A stretch of DNA of 36,435 bases. It comes from Candidatus Omnitrophota bacterium (GTDB lineage Bacteria > Omnitrophota > Gorgyraeia > JABMRJ01). The stretch spans positions 1-36,435 of the forward strand of contig JABMRJ010000115.1 in NCBI GenBank assembly GCA_013202745.1. Direction: 5' to 3'. The translations under genes were made by a program, and so were the position numbers. Under the pieces are notes generated by a model. That model was not told the DNA's origin. It saw nothing but the letters and a program-made list of their open reading frames with translations, and made no database searches. Each line of letters opens with the position of its first letter. The stretch's first letter is position 1. Below, piece after piece: positions 8,920-17,355 of this stretch.

Positions 8920-9069
8920 GGGGGCGGTTCTCGGGGTACCAGGTCTTACCTCAAGAAGCATGCCCTGAGCAAGCGAGGTGCAAAGCACCTAGCGCGTCGA
9001 AGGGTGGCTCCTTCGGATCTGTCCCCTATTTTCACATACTGCTAACCTGCCAAATCTAACCAGGTTAGA
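8920..9069. repeat. Composite intergenic repeat copy: A with apical insert (8920-9026) + B (9039-9069)
   Basis: Same architecture as 851-1000. Confidence 0.9.
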
Positions 9070-9109
9070 TGTTTATTTATAAGGTAAAACCTGCCAAGTT
9101 ATTGAAGTT

Positions 9110-9358
9110 TTAATGCTTCAGTAATATTACTAACAAAGTTACGACAACCAATGCATACGTAGCATATACCAAATTACGCATTTGCCTGACCGTGTCATCC
9201 TGATACTTCTTCTGACTCTCTATCAATTCTTTGTTCAATTCTAATTTTAAGTATTCCTGAAGTAATATGAACTCTGGCGAAAGGGGCGTTCCCCTATGTC
9301 TAACTAACTCGTTCGCTATATATTCTGACCCCTTACCTATATAATCATTGGGTTTCAT
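9110..9358 (-). CDS. Small hypothetical protein with C-terminal transmembrane helix
   Basis: YATYALVVVTLLVILLKH at C-terminus. Confidence 0.6.
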   Translation of the reverse strand: MKPNDYIGKGSEYIANELVRHRGTPLSPEFILLQEYLKLELNKELIESQKKYQDDTVRQMRNLVYATYALVVVTLLVILLKH

Positions 9359-9405
9359 CTCTAATCTCCCTGCATTATTCTTTGGCTATCTGTCTACCAT
9401 AAAGC

Positions 9406-9783
9406 TTAATGTTTTGACCAGTAATCGTAAACTCTACTGACTTCTCTAACCCAACACTTTGTCTTATCAGAAACATCCCTACCCAAAACTTCCGCATAGT
9501 CAAAAAACCCTTGGCCAGGTTCCCTATCTCCTGTTTTATGAACGACAAGCGCGGATAACATACCGCGACCAGCTTTGTCTTCAGCAAGAGATATTTCACC
9601 CAACATTTCAGCCATAATGCTACGGTGGTCTATCTCTTCTATATTGAGTTTTAGTGATTTAACTTTCTTAAGTAACTCAGAATAAGTTATCATATTTTCT
9701 CGTTTAGCCTGTTCGATAATAGCGATTCTCATTTCTTCTTTAGTGCACTCCCACGATTTACGCTTGATGTCCGTTTTTTTCAT
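9406..9783 (-). CDS. Hypothetical protein
   Basis: 125-aa ORF with soluble, protein-like composition; GRGMLSALVVHKTGDREPGQGFFDYAE. Confidence 0.65.
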   Translation of the reverse strand: MKKTDIKRKSWECTKEEMRIAIIEQAKRENMITYSELLKKVKSLKLNIEEIDHRSIMAEMLGEISLAEDKAGRGMLSALVVHKTGDREPGQGFFDYAEVLGRDVSDKTKCWVREVSRVYDYWSKH

Positions 9784-9796
9784 AATTTTCTCCTGC

Positions 9797-10135
9797 TTAA
9801 ACTGCTCCTTTACTTCGGGGTCTTAATTCTATCCACCATATACCGCTACCCTCATCAGCTGTACCACAACCATCATACCCACCAAATAGAAAATATTCTC
9901 CTGCTTTATTTTGATATAACACAAAATGAGCTTTACCTTTGGGCTTGTGACTAAATTCGTAAAACCCCTTGTAATTTATACCATCATTGCTTTCTAATGT
10001 GGCTATGTGAAGCTTATCGTCTTGAACAAAATCAAAAGTAATTCTACTTTCTGATACATTAGCTTTGCTGATTTTCCCACTACCAATAATTTTTCCTTCT
10101 TCGTTCGTAAAAGTACCTTCGCCAGTAAATTGCAT
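9797..10135 (-). CDS. Hypothetical protein
   Basis: 112-aa ORF with SD-like AAGGAGAG upstream. Confidence 0.6.
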   Translation of the reverse strand: MQFTGEGTFTNEEGKIIGSGKISKANVSESRITFDFVQDDKLHIATLESNDGINYKGFYEFSHKPKGKAHFVLYQNKAGEYFLFGGYDGCGTADEGSGIWWIELRPRSKGAV

Positions 10136-10145
10136 GCCTGTCTCT

Positions 10146-10188
10146 CCTTAAAACAAAAAGCAACCCCGCTTTCTACAGGATTGCTTAC
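10146..10188 (-). terminator. Intrinsic terminator-like hairpin in the leader of 9797..10135
   Basis: Minus strand AAGCAATCC-TGTAGAAAGC-GGGGTTGCTT then TTTG TTTT, directly before the SD. Confidence 0.55.
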
Positions 10189-10287
10189 GCTTGTATCTCC
10201 ATATTCATATACCACCTCATTGTGGTAGATATATTATATAACCATGTTAGCATACAGGCAAGATTTTACTTAGTAGAATCGCATTTC

Positions 10288-10758
10288 TCACTCGCTCGCC
10301 CTTATAGATGGTGTTTCATTCGCGTAAACGATTTTAGAAACCTTTTCTTTGTTAATCTTGTAAATGTAATCAGATAGTTGCAATGCCCCTAAGCATAAAA
10401 AAAGAGCGAAAGAAATACCCAACACTATACCACGCTTACTGAATTCGAAATTTAGTCCACGTTGCGTAGCCATATTGTTTGCTTGAGCCATTAAGGATAA
10501 AAGTAGTAGTATGCCCCCTACAAGAGTATCGGCGCTTTGGCGGCAAAAGGAATCTGCGAGACTCACACTAAACCCACCAAAACCGGATCCTGATAATGCA
10601 ACTATCTTTTCAGGGGTAAGGCCAAGACCGCTTTTTATTAAGAAATATGTTGAAATTCCAGTAAGAGCTATTGGTAGAGTACTTTTGAATGCCACAAAAA
10701 TAAACTTAATATCCTTTGTAAGAGCTTCTTTATCCATATACCACCTGCTCTTTGACAA
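10288..10758 (-). CDS. Hypothetical membrane protein
   Basis: Several hydrophobic segments (FKSTLPIALTGISTYFLIK, LVGGILLLLSLMA, GIVLGISFALFLCLGAL). Confidence 0.6.
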   Translation of the reverse strand: MSKSRWYMDKEALTKDIKFIFVAFKSTLPIALTGISTYFLIKSGLGLTPEKIVALSGSGFGGFSVSLADSFCRQSADTLVGGILLLLSLMAQANNMATQRGLNFEFSKRGIVLGISFALFLCLGALQLSDYIYKINKEKVSKIVYANETPSIRASE

Positions 10759-10873
10759 ATTACTTAAACTGCTCCTTTATTTTTAGGAATACTAAAGACC
10801 TTTCCATGACCATCTATAAAGGCGACCATTTCTATCAGCCCAAAACATGCGTTGTGCTTGATATCCATGAGTT

Positions 10874-11552
10874 AGTAGCTCAGATCTAGATCCCTTTTAA
10901 TGTAACTTCTTCTAAATAAGCAAATTACATCATTTGGCTATGTATTTGTCCGTAATATGATCTTCCTCGTCTTTTAGATATACTTTAGCCGATGAATATG
11001 GGTAATCTTCGGCTTCTCTTATTATATTAGCCCTTATCGGGTTTTGCAAGATATAGTTAATTCTGGTCATGAGGGCTTGTTCATCCCTTAAGATAGTATC
11101 ATAGAATCGATTTTGCCATATTGGACCGCTTTTATATGTGAGATTATTATGTGTTCTAGCAAAAGATCCTTTGATATGCTTCATTATCTGGGAAATATTG
11201 TACTTTTTAAGATGCGGCTGTATTATTACATGCAGGTGCTCAGGCATTATACAATAACAATAAAGGCTAAACCTTAATATGTATCTGTAATACCCAAGGG
11301 TGCTTAATAGGCAATCTGCTGCTTTTTTGCCTTTAAATATGGGCCGTCTTGCATAGGCATTACATGTGATATTGTATACAGCATTGGGTTCATAATATCT
11401 TCTTATCTTGGACATAATAAAATCCTCCCTTTACTTAAGTAGACACAAAAAATGAGGATTTTATTACAATTATTTAAAAAAAGTATCGCTGATTTACGTA
11501 AGAGGTGATTTTATGGAGAGTTACGAGAAGGAGGATCTAGATCTGAGTTACT
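10874..11552. mobile_element. RAYT-type element bounded by about 20-bp inverted repeats
   Basis: AGTAGCTCAGATCTAGATCC (10874-10893) versus GGATCTAGATCTGAGTTACT (11533-11552), 19/20 inverted match, flanking a Y1 transposase. Confidence 0.7.
10930..11415 (-). CDS. REP-associated tyrosine transposase (Y1_Tnp / IS200-like family)
   Basis: PEHLHVIIQP HUH-type motif, SFARTHNNL, GPIWQNRFYDTILRDEQ, YILQNPIRANI. Confidence 0.9.
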   Translation of the reverse strand: MSKIRRYYEPNAVYNITCNAYARRPIFKGKKAADCLLSTLGYYRYILRFSLYCYCIMPEHLHVIIQPHLKKYNISQIMKHIKGSFARTHNNLTYKSGPIWQNRFYDTILRDEQALMTRINYILQNPIRANIIREAEDYPYSSAKVYLKDEEDHITDKYIAK

Positions 11553-11662
11553 ATTTCAATAAAACACGCTTTTTTAGCATTTTTTTCAAGCTCAAGTCAG
11601 GACATATCTTTTGTGGACAGAATTAGTTAGACAATAATGCTTATAAAGCCTATAATATTCTT

Positions 11663-13165
11663 ATGCGCACTCTGGAACTTTGGACAGATAGCTTCCATGA
11701 AGGCGAATGGTTCATGCATAATATTAAAAAATTATGTGGAGCATCATCATGCCATTATATTCATAACTTCATACCCTCTTATACCGTAGAATTAGATCCT
11801 GCTAATAACATAGAAATGATAGTATATGGCTCCTATAAATCATGGGAAAATATACCCTCTAAGATAAATACCCTATTAGAGATGGGTAAACCCGATATAA
11901 TACTTTATGAGAGAGAGTCTGATGAAATAATCCTTGCCATAGAAGAAACTGCCGCAGTTCCCACAGGAAACCAAGCCCTACAAAGATGCGAGAGAATTTT
12001 TGGCAGTGCCTATCTAAAAATCCCATTTATTTACCTTTTGCCAGAATACGGCCTTCATAAAGATGGTAATGTCAGAAGAGCTTCTATTTGGCCCACCCTG
12101 TTAGGGTTGAAACTATCTTTGCAGTTTCAGGTCCCATCAATCTCTTTGCTCTATTCTGATATCGATAATCCTGAAGATTACAGTAAGGGTACTGGTCTGG
12201 ATATGCTTTTTCAATACACATACTATCTGATAAAGCAACATCTAGGGGTCATGGATAAAAGCGAATATCAAAAACTCACCGCTCTTACGACGGATATAAT
12301 AACGGAGATGTGTGCCTTCGTCATCAGTCAATTTGATAAGATTATCCGTTTTTTCCCAGATTTATTGCGCTTTAAAAAGAAAGCATTTGCAATCTTGTTG
12401 GCACATCGCATTCTAGATAAAGAATCTAAGGATGTTGATATTACTATTGATAAATTTCTGCTCTGGCCGCTAACAAAAGACAGGGGTATCCCTGCTGAAT
12501 TTAAAGACGTTTCTCTTGGAGCTATAAATAATAATGATTTTTTACTGGCTATAGACGATTGCGTGCGCAAAAACAAGGGCTATGTACTCTCACAGGGAGT
12601 TGGAACAAGACCTCAAAGTAAGAAGGATATCTCCGGATGGTTCAAGATACAATCTGCATTTTCAAAGCAACTTAATCTTCCATATAAAAAGCCTTCCGCT
12701 GACCTTAAAAAAACTGACAAAGGTAACTACCATATTACAACATCAAAAAATATAACATATCTTATAGATGCTCTTGAAGATATCGATAATGCATATGCTG
12801 CTGCTTTCCCACAACATGGATTATCGCTCAATAAGCTTTTAATAAATACGGCGGCCTTGCCTGTCTTTTTGTATATCTGTAATTCTTTAAAGCCGAGAAG
12901 AATGTTTGGAGACCCATTTACGGGTCAATTCGCCGCTTTCGCCAATATTTTTTGCTATAGTGGCACTTACAGAAAAATACGAAATGCTATAATATACCTT
13001 CCCTACCAAAGCGCCGGATGCTTCTACGATAAGGATAAAAAATTGACACGAAACAAGGGTACTGCCATATATTCACTACTGGCAGATATTGTTATATGTA
13101 ACGATGGATATGTAGTATCTTTTCAGGATAAAGGTAAACTGTATGGAAAAGAAAATACCCTATAA
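11663..13165 (+). CDS. Putative restriction endonuclease large subunit / PD-(D/E)XK-like protein
   Basis: GKPDIILYERESDEIILAIEETAAVPTGNQALQR nuclease-like core; overlaps the downstream nuclease gene and neighbours two DNA methyltransferases. Confidence 0.6.
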   Translation: MRTLELWTDSFHEGEWFMHNIKKLCGASSCHYIHNFIPSYTVELDPANNIEMIVYGSYKSWENIPSKINTLLEMGKPDIILYERESDEIILAIEETAAVPTGNQALQRCERIFGSAYLKIPFIYLLPEYGLHKDGNVRRASIWPTLLGLKLSLQFQVPSISLLYSDIDNPEDYSKGTGLDMLFQYTYYLIKQHLGVMDKSEYQKLTALTTDIITEMCAFVISQFDKIIRFFPDLLRFKKKAFAILLAHRILDKESKDVDITIDKFLLWPLTKDRGIPAEFKDVSLGAINNNDFLLAIDDCVRKNKGYVLSQGVGTRPQSKKDISGWFKIQSAFSKQLNLPYKKPSADLKKTDKGNYHITTSKNITYLIDALEDIDNAYAAAFPQHGLSLNKLLINTAALPVFLYICNSLKPRRMFGDPFTGQFAAFANIFCYSGTYRKIRNAIIYLPYQSAGCFYDKDKKLTRNKGTAIYSLLADIVICNDGYVVSFQDKGKLYGKENTL

Positions 13166-13736
13166 AATAACCGAGGAAATCGTCAGGTTTGCTTTCGAGG
13201 TCTACATAGGCAGATTCGCAAAAAAATGGTCGATACTTTTTACAAACCCAACAGCCGGACCATGGAAAAAGATTGTACTTAACACAGGAGAGACGTCTAT
13301 GGAAATTGGGCGCTACAAGCGAGAAGAAAAAAGACCAGATTTAATTTTATTCCTTAAGGACCCTGCTATCTGCATAGTTGTCGAAGCTAAGGATGCTTTC
13401 AATAAAATTAACAATGAGGACCAGATTGAAAAAAGTTTTTCGGTCTTCAAAAAAGAGAGGAAGAGAATCCAGGAGCATTCAGCGTTTAATACTTTTATTA
13501 ATAAAGATATACATTTTATAAACTCATACTTATGGTATGACACCACTGCAAAGAATATTGACACTCTTAAGAACAGCTATTTTAGGCAGCATGTAAATGA
13601 GGGCCACCTGCTCTGCATAGTAGGTACAAAAAAAGATGGTAATCTGTGTTTTAAAGGAGAGCTGGTGGCAAAGAATGAAGCATTACTCAATAAAAAAGTT
13701 GCGAAGGCTATAGAAGAGCTTTTTCAAACAAGCTAG
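13143..13736 (+). CDS. Putative PD-(D/E)XK nuclease (small subunit)
   Basis: RPDLILFLKDPAICIVVEAKD matches PD-x(n)-ExK. Confidence 0.7.
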   Translation: MEKKIPYKITEEIVRFAFEVYIGRFAKKWSILFTNPTAGPWKKIVLNTGETSMEIGRYKREEKRPDLILFLKDPAICIVVEAKDAFNKINNEDQIEKSFSVFKKERKRIQEHSAFNTFINKDIHFINSYLWYDTTAKNIDTLKNSYFRQHVNEGHLLCIVGTKKDGNLCFKGELVAKNEALLNKKVAKAIEELFQTS

Positions 13737-15621
13737 GTAAGTACTGGCTCTTAAGCGTGTAGCTCTTTCCCTTTTTAGTGCAGAAATCCGGAAGAAGAGA
13801 AGTAATCTCTGTGACCCCTGGGGCTTCTTCAAAAGAATATTTCAATAGAATTTTCTGGACAATCTCCCACTCCTCCATGATTCCATCTGAGAGAACTTCA
13901 ATTATATCTTTTCTGATGATATCCTGTAACGTTTTCTTATCCCCTTCCCCAGGGACATAAGCCTTATATTGTATTGACGGAGATGCTCCATTAGAAAAAG
14001 AGTTGCTAATATACTGCTCTGCTAGTCTTATTGTATCAGCAGAATATTTATTTTTCAAAATTAGTCCTATAACTACTCGTACTACATGAGGTTTGAAGAA
14101 AATACCTTTTCGAGAGGCAGATAGCTTCTGAAATACTGCGTTAAAGAGCTTTTCTAGCTGCTGATAAGATATAACACACCTCTTAGCCTTGTTTGCTTTA
14201 CTGAATGTGATATAGAAATCTCCTATATAGCTCCCTCTTTCTGAGAATCTTGCTTTGGCGGGTATAACAGCTGGCAAAGCCATGGAAATGTCATCAAAAT
14301 CCAGATTCGCCTGTTCCGACGCTAGCAAGAGAGAGTGCCAAGCATCTAGCGTTAATTGATTAAATGTAAAAGTAATGTGTCCTTTAGTCGATAAGGATAA
14401 AGATAGTTTTAATACGGCGTCTGCCAGTTCTATCCTATATCTGCCCCATTTCTTGTTCCTGCTTATACTATCAGACACAACTATTTCGCTTTCATACTCA
14501 GGCTCTTCTTTTAGCCAGGTATTCCATAGTGCTGAGAACTCTAAATAAGGTACACTGTCCCCATAGGCAGGATCTGCAAATATATACCCTATCTTCTTTT
14601 TTGAAAACTTTGAGACCGCTTTCTGGATTGGCATATTATAAAATACGCTTTTTGCGTCTTTGCGAATATTGTATTTTAAATTATACAGCCCCTTAATAAT
14701 TTTTCTAAATCTAATATTGAAATTTAGAAGCGGGTTTGACTCTAAATGCATAGCCGGAATCCAAAATCCAGGGACAGACCATGCTGGCCCACCAGTACTT
14801 AATTCATTACGAAAAGGAATGAGCCTACTACACTGAGTCGCTGTAGAGGTTAGGCATAAAAGAAAAATATTCTTTATGCTCCTATCCGTGATTTTGTGGA
14901 TTTCGTCTGCTAAATATGAAAGCGCACTAAAGGCGCGAGGGGTATAAAATTTACTGGTAGTTGTGCCAGCATAACACAGAATACGCTTGTTCTCTATAAG
15001 CTCTCTATTATAGAAATGCGAATCTGTGCCAAGCTCATTATCTACGTTTTTATTTGCCAGGAAGGTTTGATTTTCAATAATTTTTTTATCTTTTATGGGG
15101 TGCTTGCATTCAACGGTATTTACGCTCACTACATAAGAGCTCTCGATGGTCTGTAGGTTAGAATTTACATTACTATGGCACGAGTTACATATATATTTTT
15201 TACCTACTTTTTTTGAATCTGAAATCCTAAATAATTGATTACAGCTAGAGCACCTTAATGCCAGCTGATGCACACAGTAACGTACTTTTCCATGCTCGCA
15301 GTTGTAATAGCGACTAAGTTTTTTTTCCACATTGTGAATAAAATCCTTATAGAAATCTTCAACCTTGGCAAAAGACACATTTGTTGTCGATACTTTACCT
15401 ATAAGAATCGCTAAAGGGTTTATATCCACCCCTATACTACTAATCCCTAATTTTGTTGCCTCTATGTTGGTGACACAGCTACCGCAGAATGGGTCTAGTA
15501 CTAGCATATTGGGAAGGTTATACTTTTTTATAAACTCTGACACTATATTATGCGGCTTCCGCGCCCAATATTTGTGTATAAGATATTCTGGTGAATGTGT
15601 CTTAGCGATATATACCTTCAT
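13708..15621 (-). CDS. DNA methyltransferase (N4/N6 type) with internal zinc-ribbon-like segment
   Basis: HKYWARKPHNIVSEF, DPFCGSC (motif I), FADPAYGDSVPYLEFSALWNTWL (motif IV variant), CSSC...CNSC. Confidence 0.85.
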   Translation of the reverse strand: MKVYIAKTHSPEYLIHKYWARKPHNIVSEFIKKYNLPNMLVLDPFCGSCVTNIEATKLGISSIGVDINPLAILIGKVSTTNVSFAKVEDFYKDFIHNVEKKLSRYYNCEHGKVRYCVHQLALRCSSCNQLFRISDSKKVGKKYICNSCHSNVNSNLQTIESSYVVSVNTVECKHPIKDKKIIENQTFLANKNVDNELGTDSHFYNRELIENKRILCYAGTTTSKFYTPRAFSALSYLADEIHKITDRSIKNIFLLCLTSTATQCSRLIPFRNELSTGGPAWSVPGFWIPAMHLESNPLLNFNIRFRKIIKGLYNLKYNIRKDAKSVFYNMPIQKAVSKFSKKKIGYIFADPAYGDSVPYLEFSALWNTWLKEEPEYESEIVVSDSISRNKKWGRYRIELADAVLKLSLSLSTKGHITFTFNQLTLDAWHSLLLASEQANLDFDDISMALPAVIPAKARFSERGSYIGDFYITFSKANKAKRCVISYQQLEKLFNAVFQKLSASRKGIFFKPHVVRVVIGLILKNKYSADTIRLAEQYISNSFSNGASPSIQYKAYVPGEGDKKTLQDIIRKDIIEVLSDGIMEEWEIVQKILLKYSFEEAPGVTEITSLLPDFCTKKGKSYTLKSQYLPSLFEKALL

Positions 15622-16844
15622 ATGGATTTCCTAAAGACAAGGATGAAATCTGAAATGTTAATGCCCACCTTGCTTCCCGTGCGCCTTTGGCTGGCCACCC
15701 ACGATGCCTCTGTGAACTTAGGCCTTCTAATTGCAATAGAAATCAGGGTTAGCTCGCAATCCGCAATAGAATCGAGTAATAGCTTCGTAGTCCTTATATA
15801 CTCCCCTCTGATACGGGTATCCCCTATCATAAGAGCAAAAAACGTGTTCTTTTTCATCTGCTGCGATATGTTTTTAATCCCAGCAGCCATATCTTCTACA
15901 TACCTATGAACATTTTCTTTTTTTCCGACTTTAAAAAATTCTCTCAATTCCTGCTGCCTAATGCTTTTTTTATCACACATAAGCCATGGTAGCTCTAGAG
16001 AAAAAATCGAACTAAACTTATAGACGTTAAAATATGGTGGGTGGCATATAATTAATTTAGGCTTGCCGCTCTTTAACTTCAACTGTCTTATATCTTGCAT
16101 GATAAACTTTGGTGGCTCAAAATCTTCGGGCAATGTTTCAATAGATTTTATTATTTTTTCTGCTGTCTTATTGAATAAGTCTATCGGTTCTTTTATGGCA
16201 GAATCAACGTCAAGAAAAAGACGGCCTTGTAGCGAGGTAGCCTTCGATGTCTTTCTGATAATGTTTATAAGAATACATAAATAGGTCTCTCGTACATCTT
16301 CATCCTGCAGTGAGTGTATGGCGTTCAATAATTTTAAAAGATTTTTATACGTCTCCGGTAGAAACCAGTGTTTAATTTTTGAATCCTCTAGCGGTACCCT
16401 GGTAATATCGTATATATGCCTTGATTTGTTATTGTATTTTTTATTTACCTCCCTTAGAGCATCTATTAACACCTTGTCTTTAATATAGCGGCATTTTACG
16501 TTCACTAGAAGCTGGCTAATCGGACTTACGTCTGCACAAATAATTTGTCGCTTCATAAGGAGCGCTTCCACAGCAGATGTTCCGCTCCCGCACATAGGGT
16601 CCAAAATTAAGTCGTTGTTATCAGTATAGCGCTCGATTAGGTATCTTGCTATTGGCGGAGGGAATTTCCCATAGAATCGAAAGATTGAATGAGTTTTATA
16701 AGCTAATTTTTTTGAAGAAAAAGGAATATCCCATACCTCAGACATGTCTTCAAATTCACATAGCCCAGCCTCCTTAAGTAAGAGCTTTTTATATTTAAGG
16801 CTCTCGGGGCTCTTTTCTATTACAATATTAGGGTATTTTTCCAT
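15618..16844 (-). CDS. DNA methyltransferase (start probably MEKYPN, 16844)
   Basis: FRFYGKFPPPIARYLI, DPMCGSGTSAVEAL (motif I), CHPPYFNVYKFSS (motif IV); ATGA overlap with the 637-aa gene. Confidence 0.85.
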   Translation of the reverse strand: MEKYPNIVIEKSPESLKYKKLLLKEAGLCEFEDMSEVWDIPFSSKKLAYKTHSIFRFYGKFPPPIARYLIERYTDNNDLILDPMCGSGTSAVEALLMKRQIICADVSPISQLLVNVKCRYIKDKVLIDALREVNKKYNNKSRHIYDITRVPLEDSKIKHWFLPETYKNLLKLLNAIHSLQDEDVRETYLCILINIIRKTSKATSLQGRLFLDVDSAIKEPIDLFNKTAEKIIKSIETLPEDFEPPKFIMQDIRQLKLKSGKPKLIICHPPYFNVYKFSSIFSLELPWLMCDKKSIRQQELREFFKVGKKENVHRYVEDMAAGIKNISQQMKKNTFFALMIGDTRIRGEYIRTTKLLLDSIADCELTLISIAIRRPKFTEASWVASQRRTGSKVGINISDFILVFRKSI

Positions 16845-17063
16845 TACGCAATGTATTTTAGCAATGTAATGACAAAAGGTCAATAATATTATCTTATTAT
16901 ACTGGGACCTACATGGACTTCAGTGCCATCTCAATTTTATATTTTCCTATCTGGCTTTTCAAGGGTAGGCCTTCGTTGTAAAGCTCAGTAGCCTTCCTTA
17001 CTGATAGTCTTGTCCTTTTTATATCCATTAATTTATTAATATCGATTTTTTTCTTCGATCTTT

Positions 17064-17167
17064 GGGGGCGGTTCTCAGGGTGCCAGGTCTTACCTCAAGA
17101 AGTGGGGCCTTCGGACATATCCCCTATTTTCACATACTGCTAACCTGCCAAATCTAACCAGGTTAGA
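17064..17167. repeat. Composite intergenic repeat: A (17064-17124) + B (17137-17167)
   Basis: Sequence match to the copies at 851, 3174 and 8920. Confidence 0.9.
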
Positions 17168-17231
17168 TGCTTATTATATAGAATGTCTATGTAAGCGTGG
17201 ACAGGCAATTAAATCCTCATATTAAGGTTTT

Positions 17232-17293
17232 GGGGGACGGTCCTCATGGTGCCAGGTCTTACCTCAAGAAGTGGCTCCTTCAGACCAGTCCTC
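17232..17293. repeat. Solo module A, diverged 3' half
   Basis: GGGGGACGGTCCTCATGGTGCCAGGTCTTACCTCAAGAAGTGGCTCCTTCAGACCAGTCC. Confidence 0.8.
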
Positions 17294-17355
17294 TGGTTTC
17301 TTCTATTTCACTGGTTTTATGCTATTTTAGAGGAGGCTCTATATCTGAATTACAA

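Noticed and set aside
9375-10215. ORFs 9375..9599 and 10003..10215
   Set aside because: Overlap better-supported genes 9406..9783 and 9797..10135 in another frame.
10763-10870. Possible remnant of a gene truncated by the RAYT element
   Set aside because: Two frames look weakly protein-like (HGYQAQRMFWADRNGRLYRWSWKGL* and MDIKHNACFGLIEMVAFIDGHGKVFSIPKNKGAV*), but I cannot tell which if either is real and no matching 5' part is visible beyond 11552.
851-17167. Modules B as integron attC sites (GTTAGAT and ATCTAAC fit GTTRRRY / RYYYAAC)
   Set aside because: The two core-like boxes are only a few bases apart, the other end lacks a matching box, there is no L'/L'' layout and no integrase in the window; ordinary palindromic repeat is simpler.
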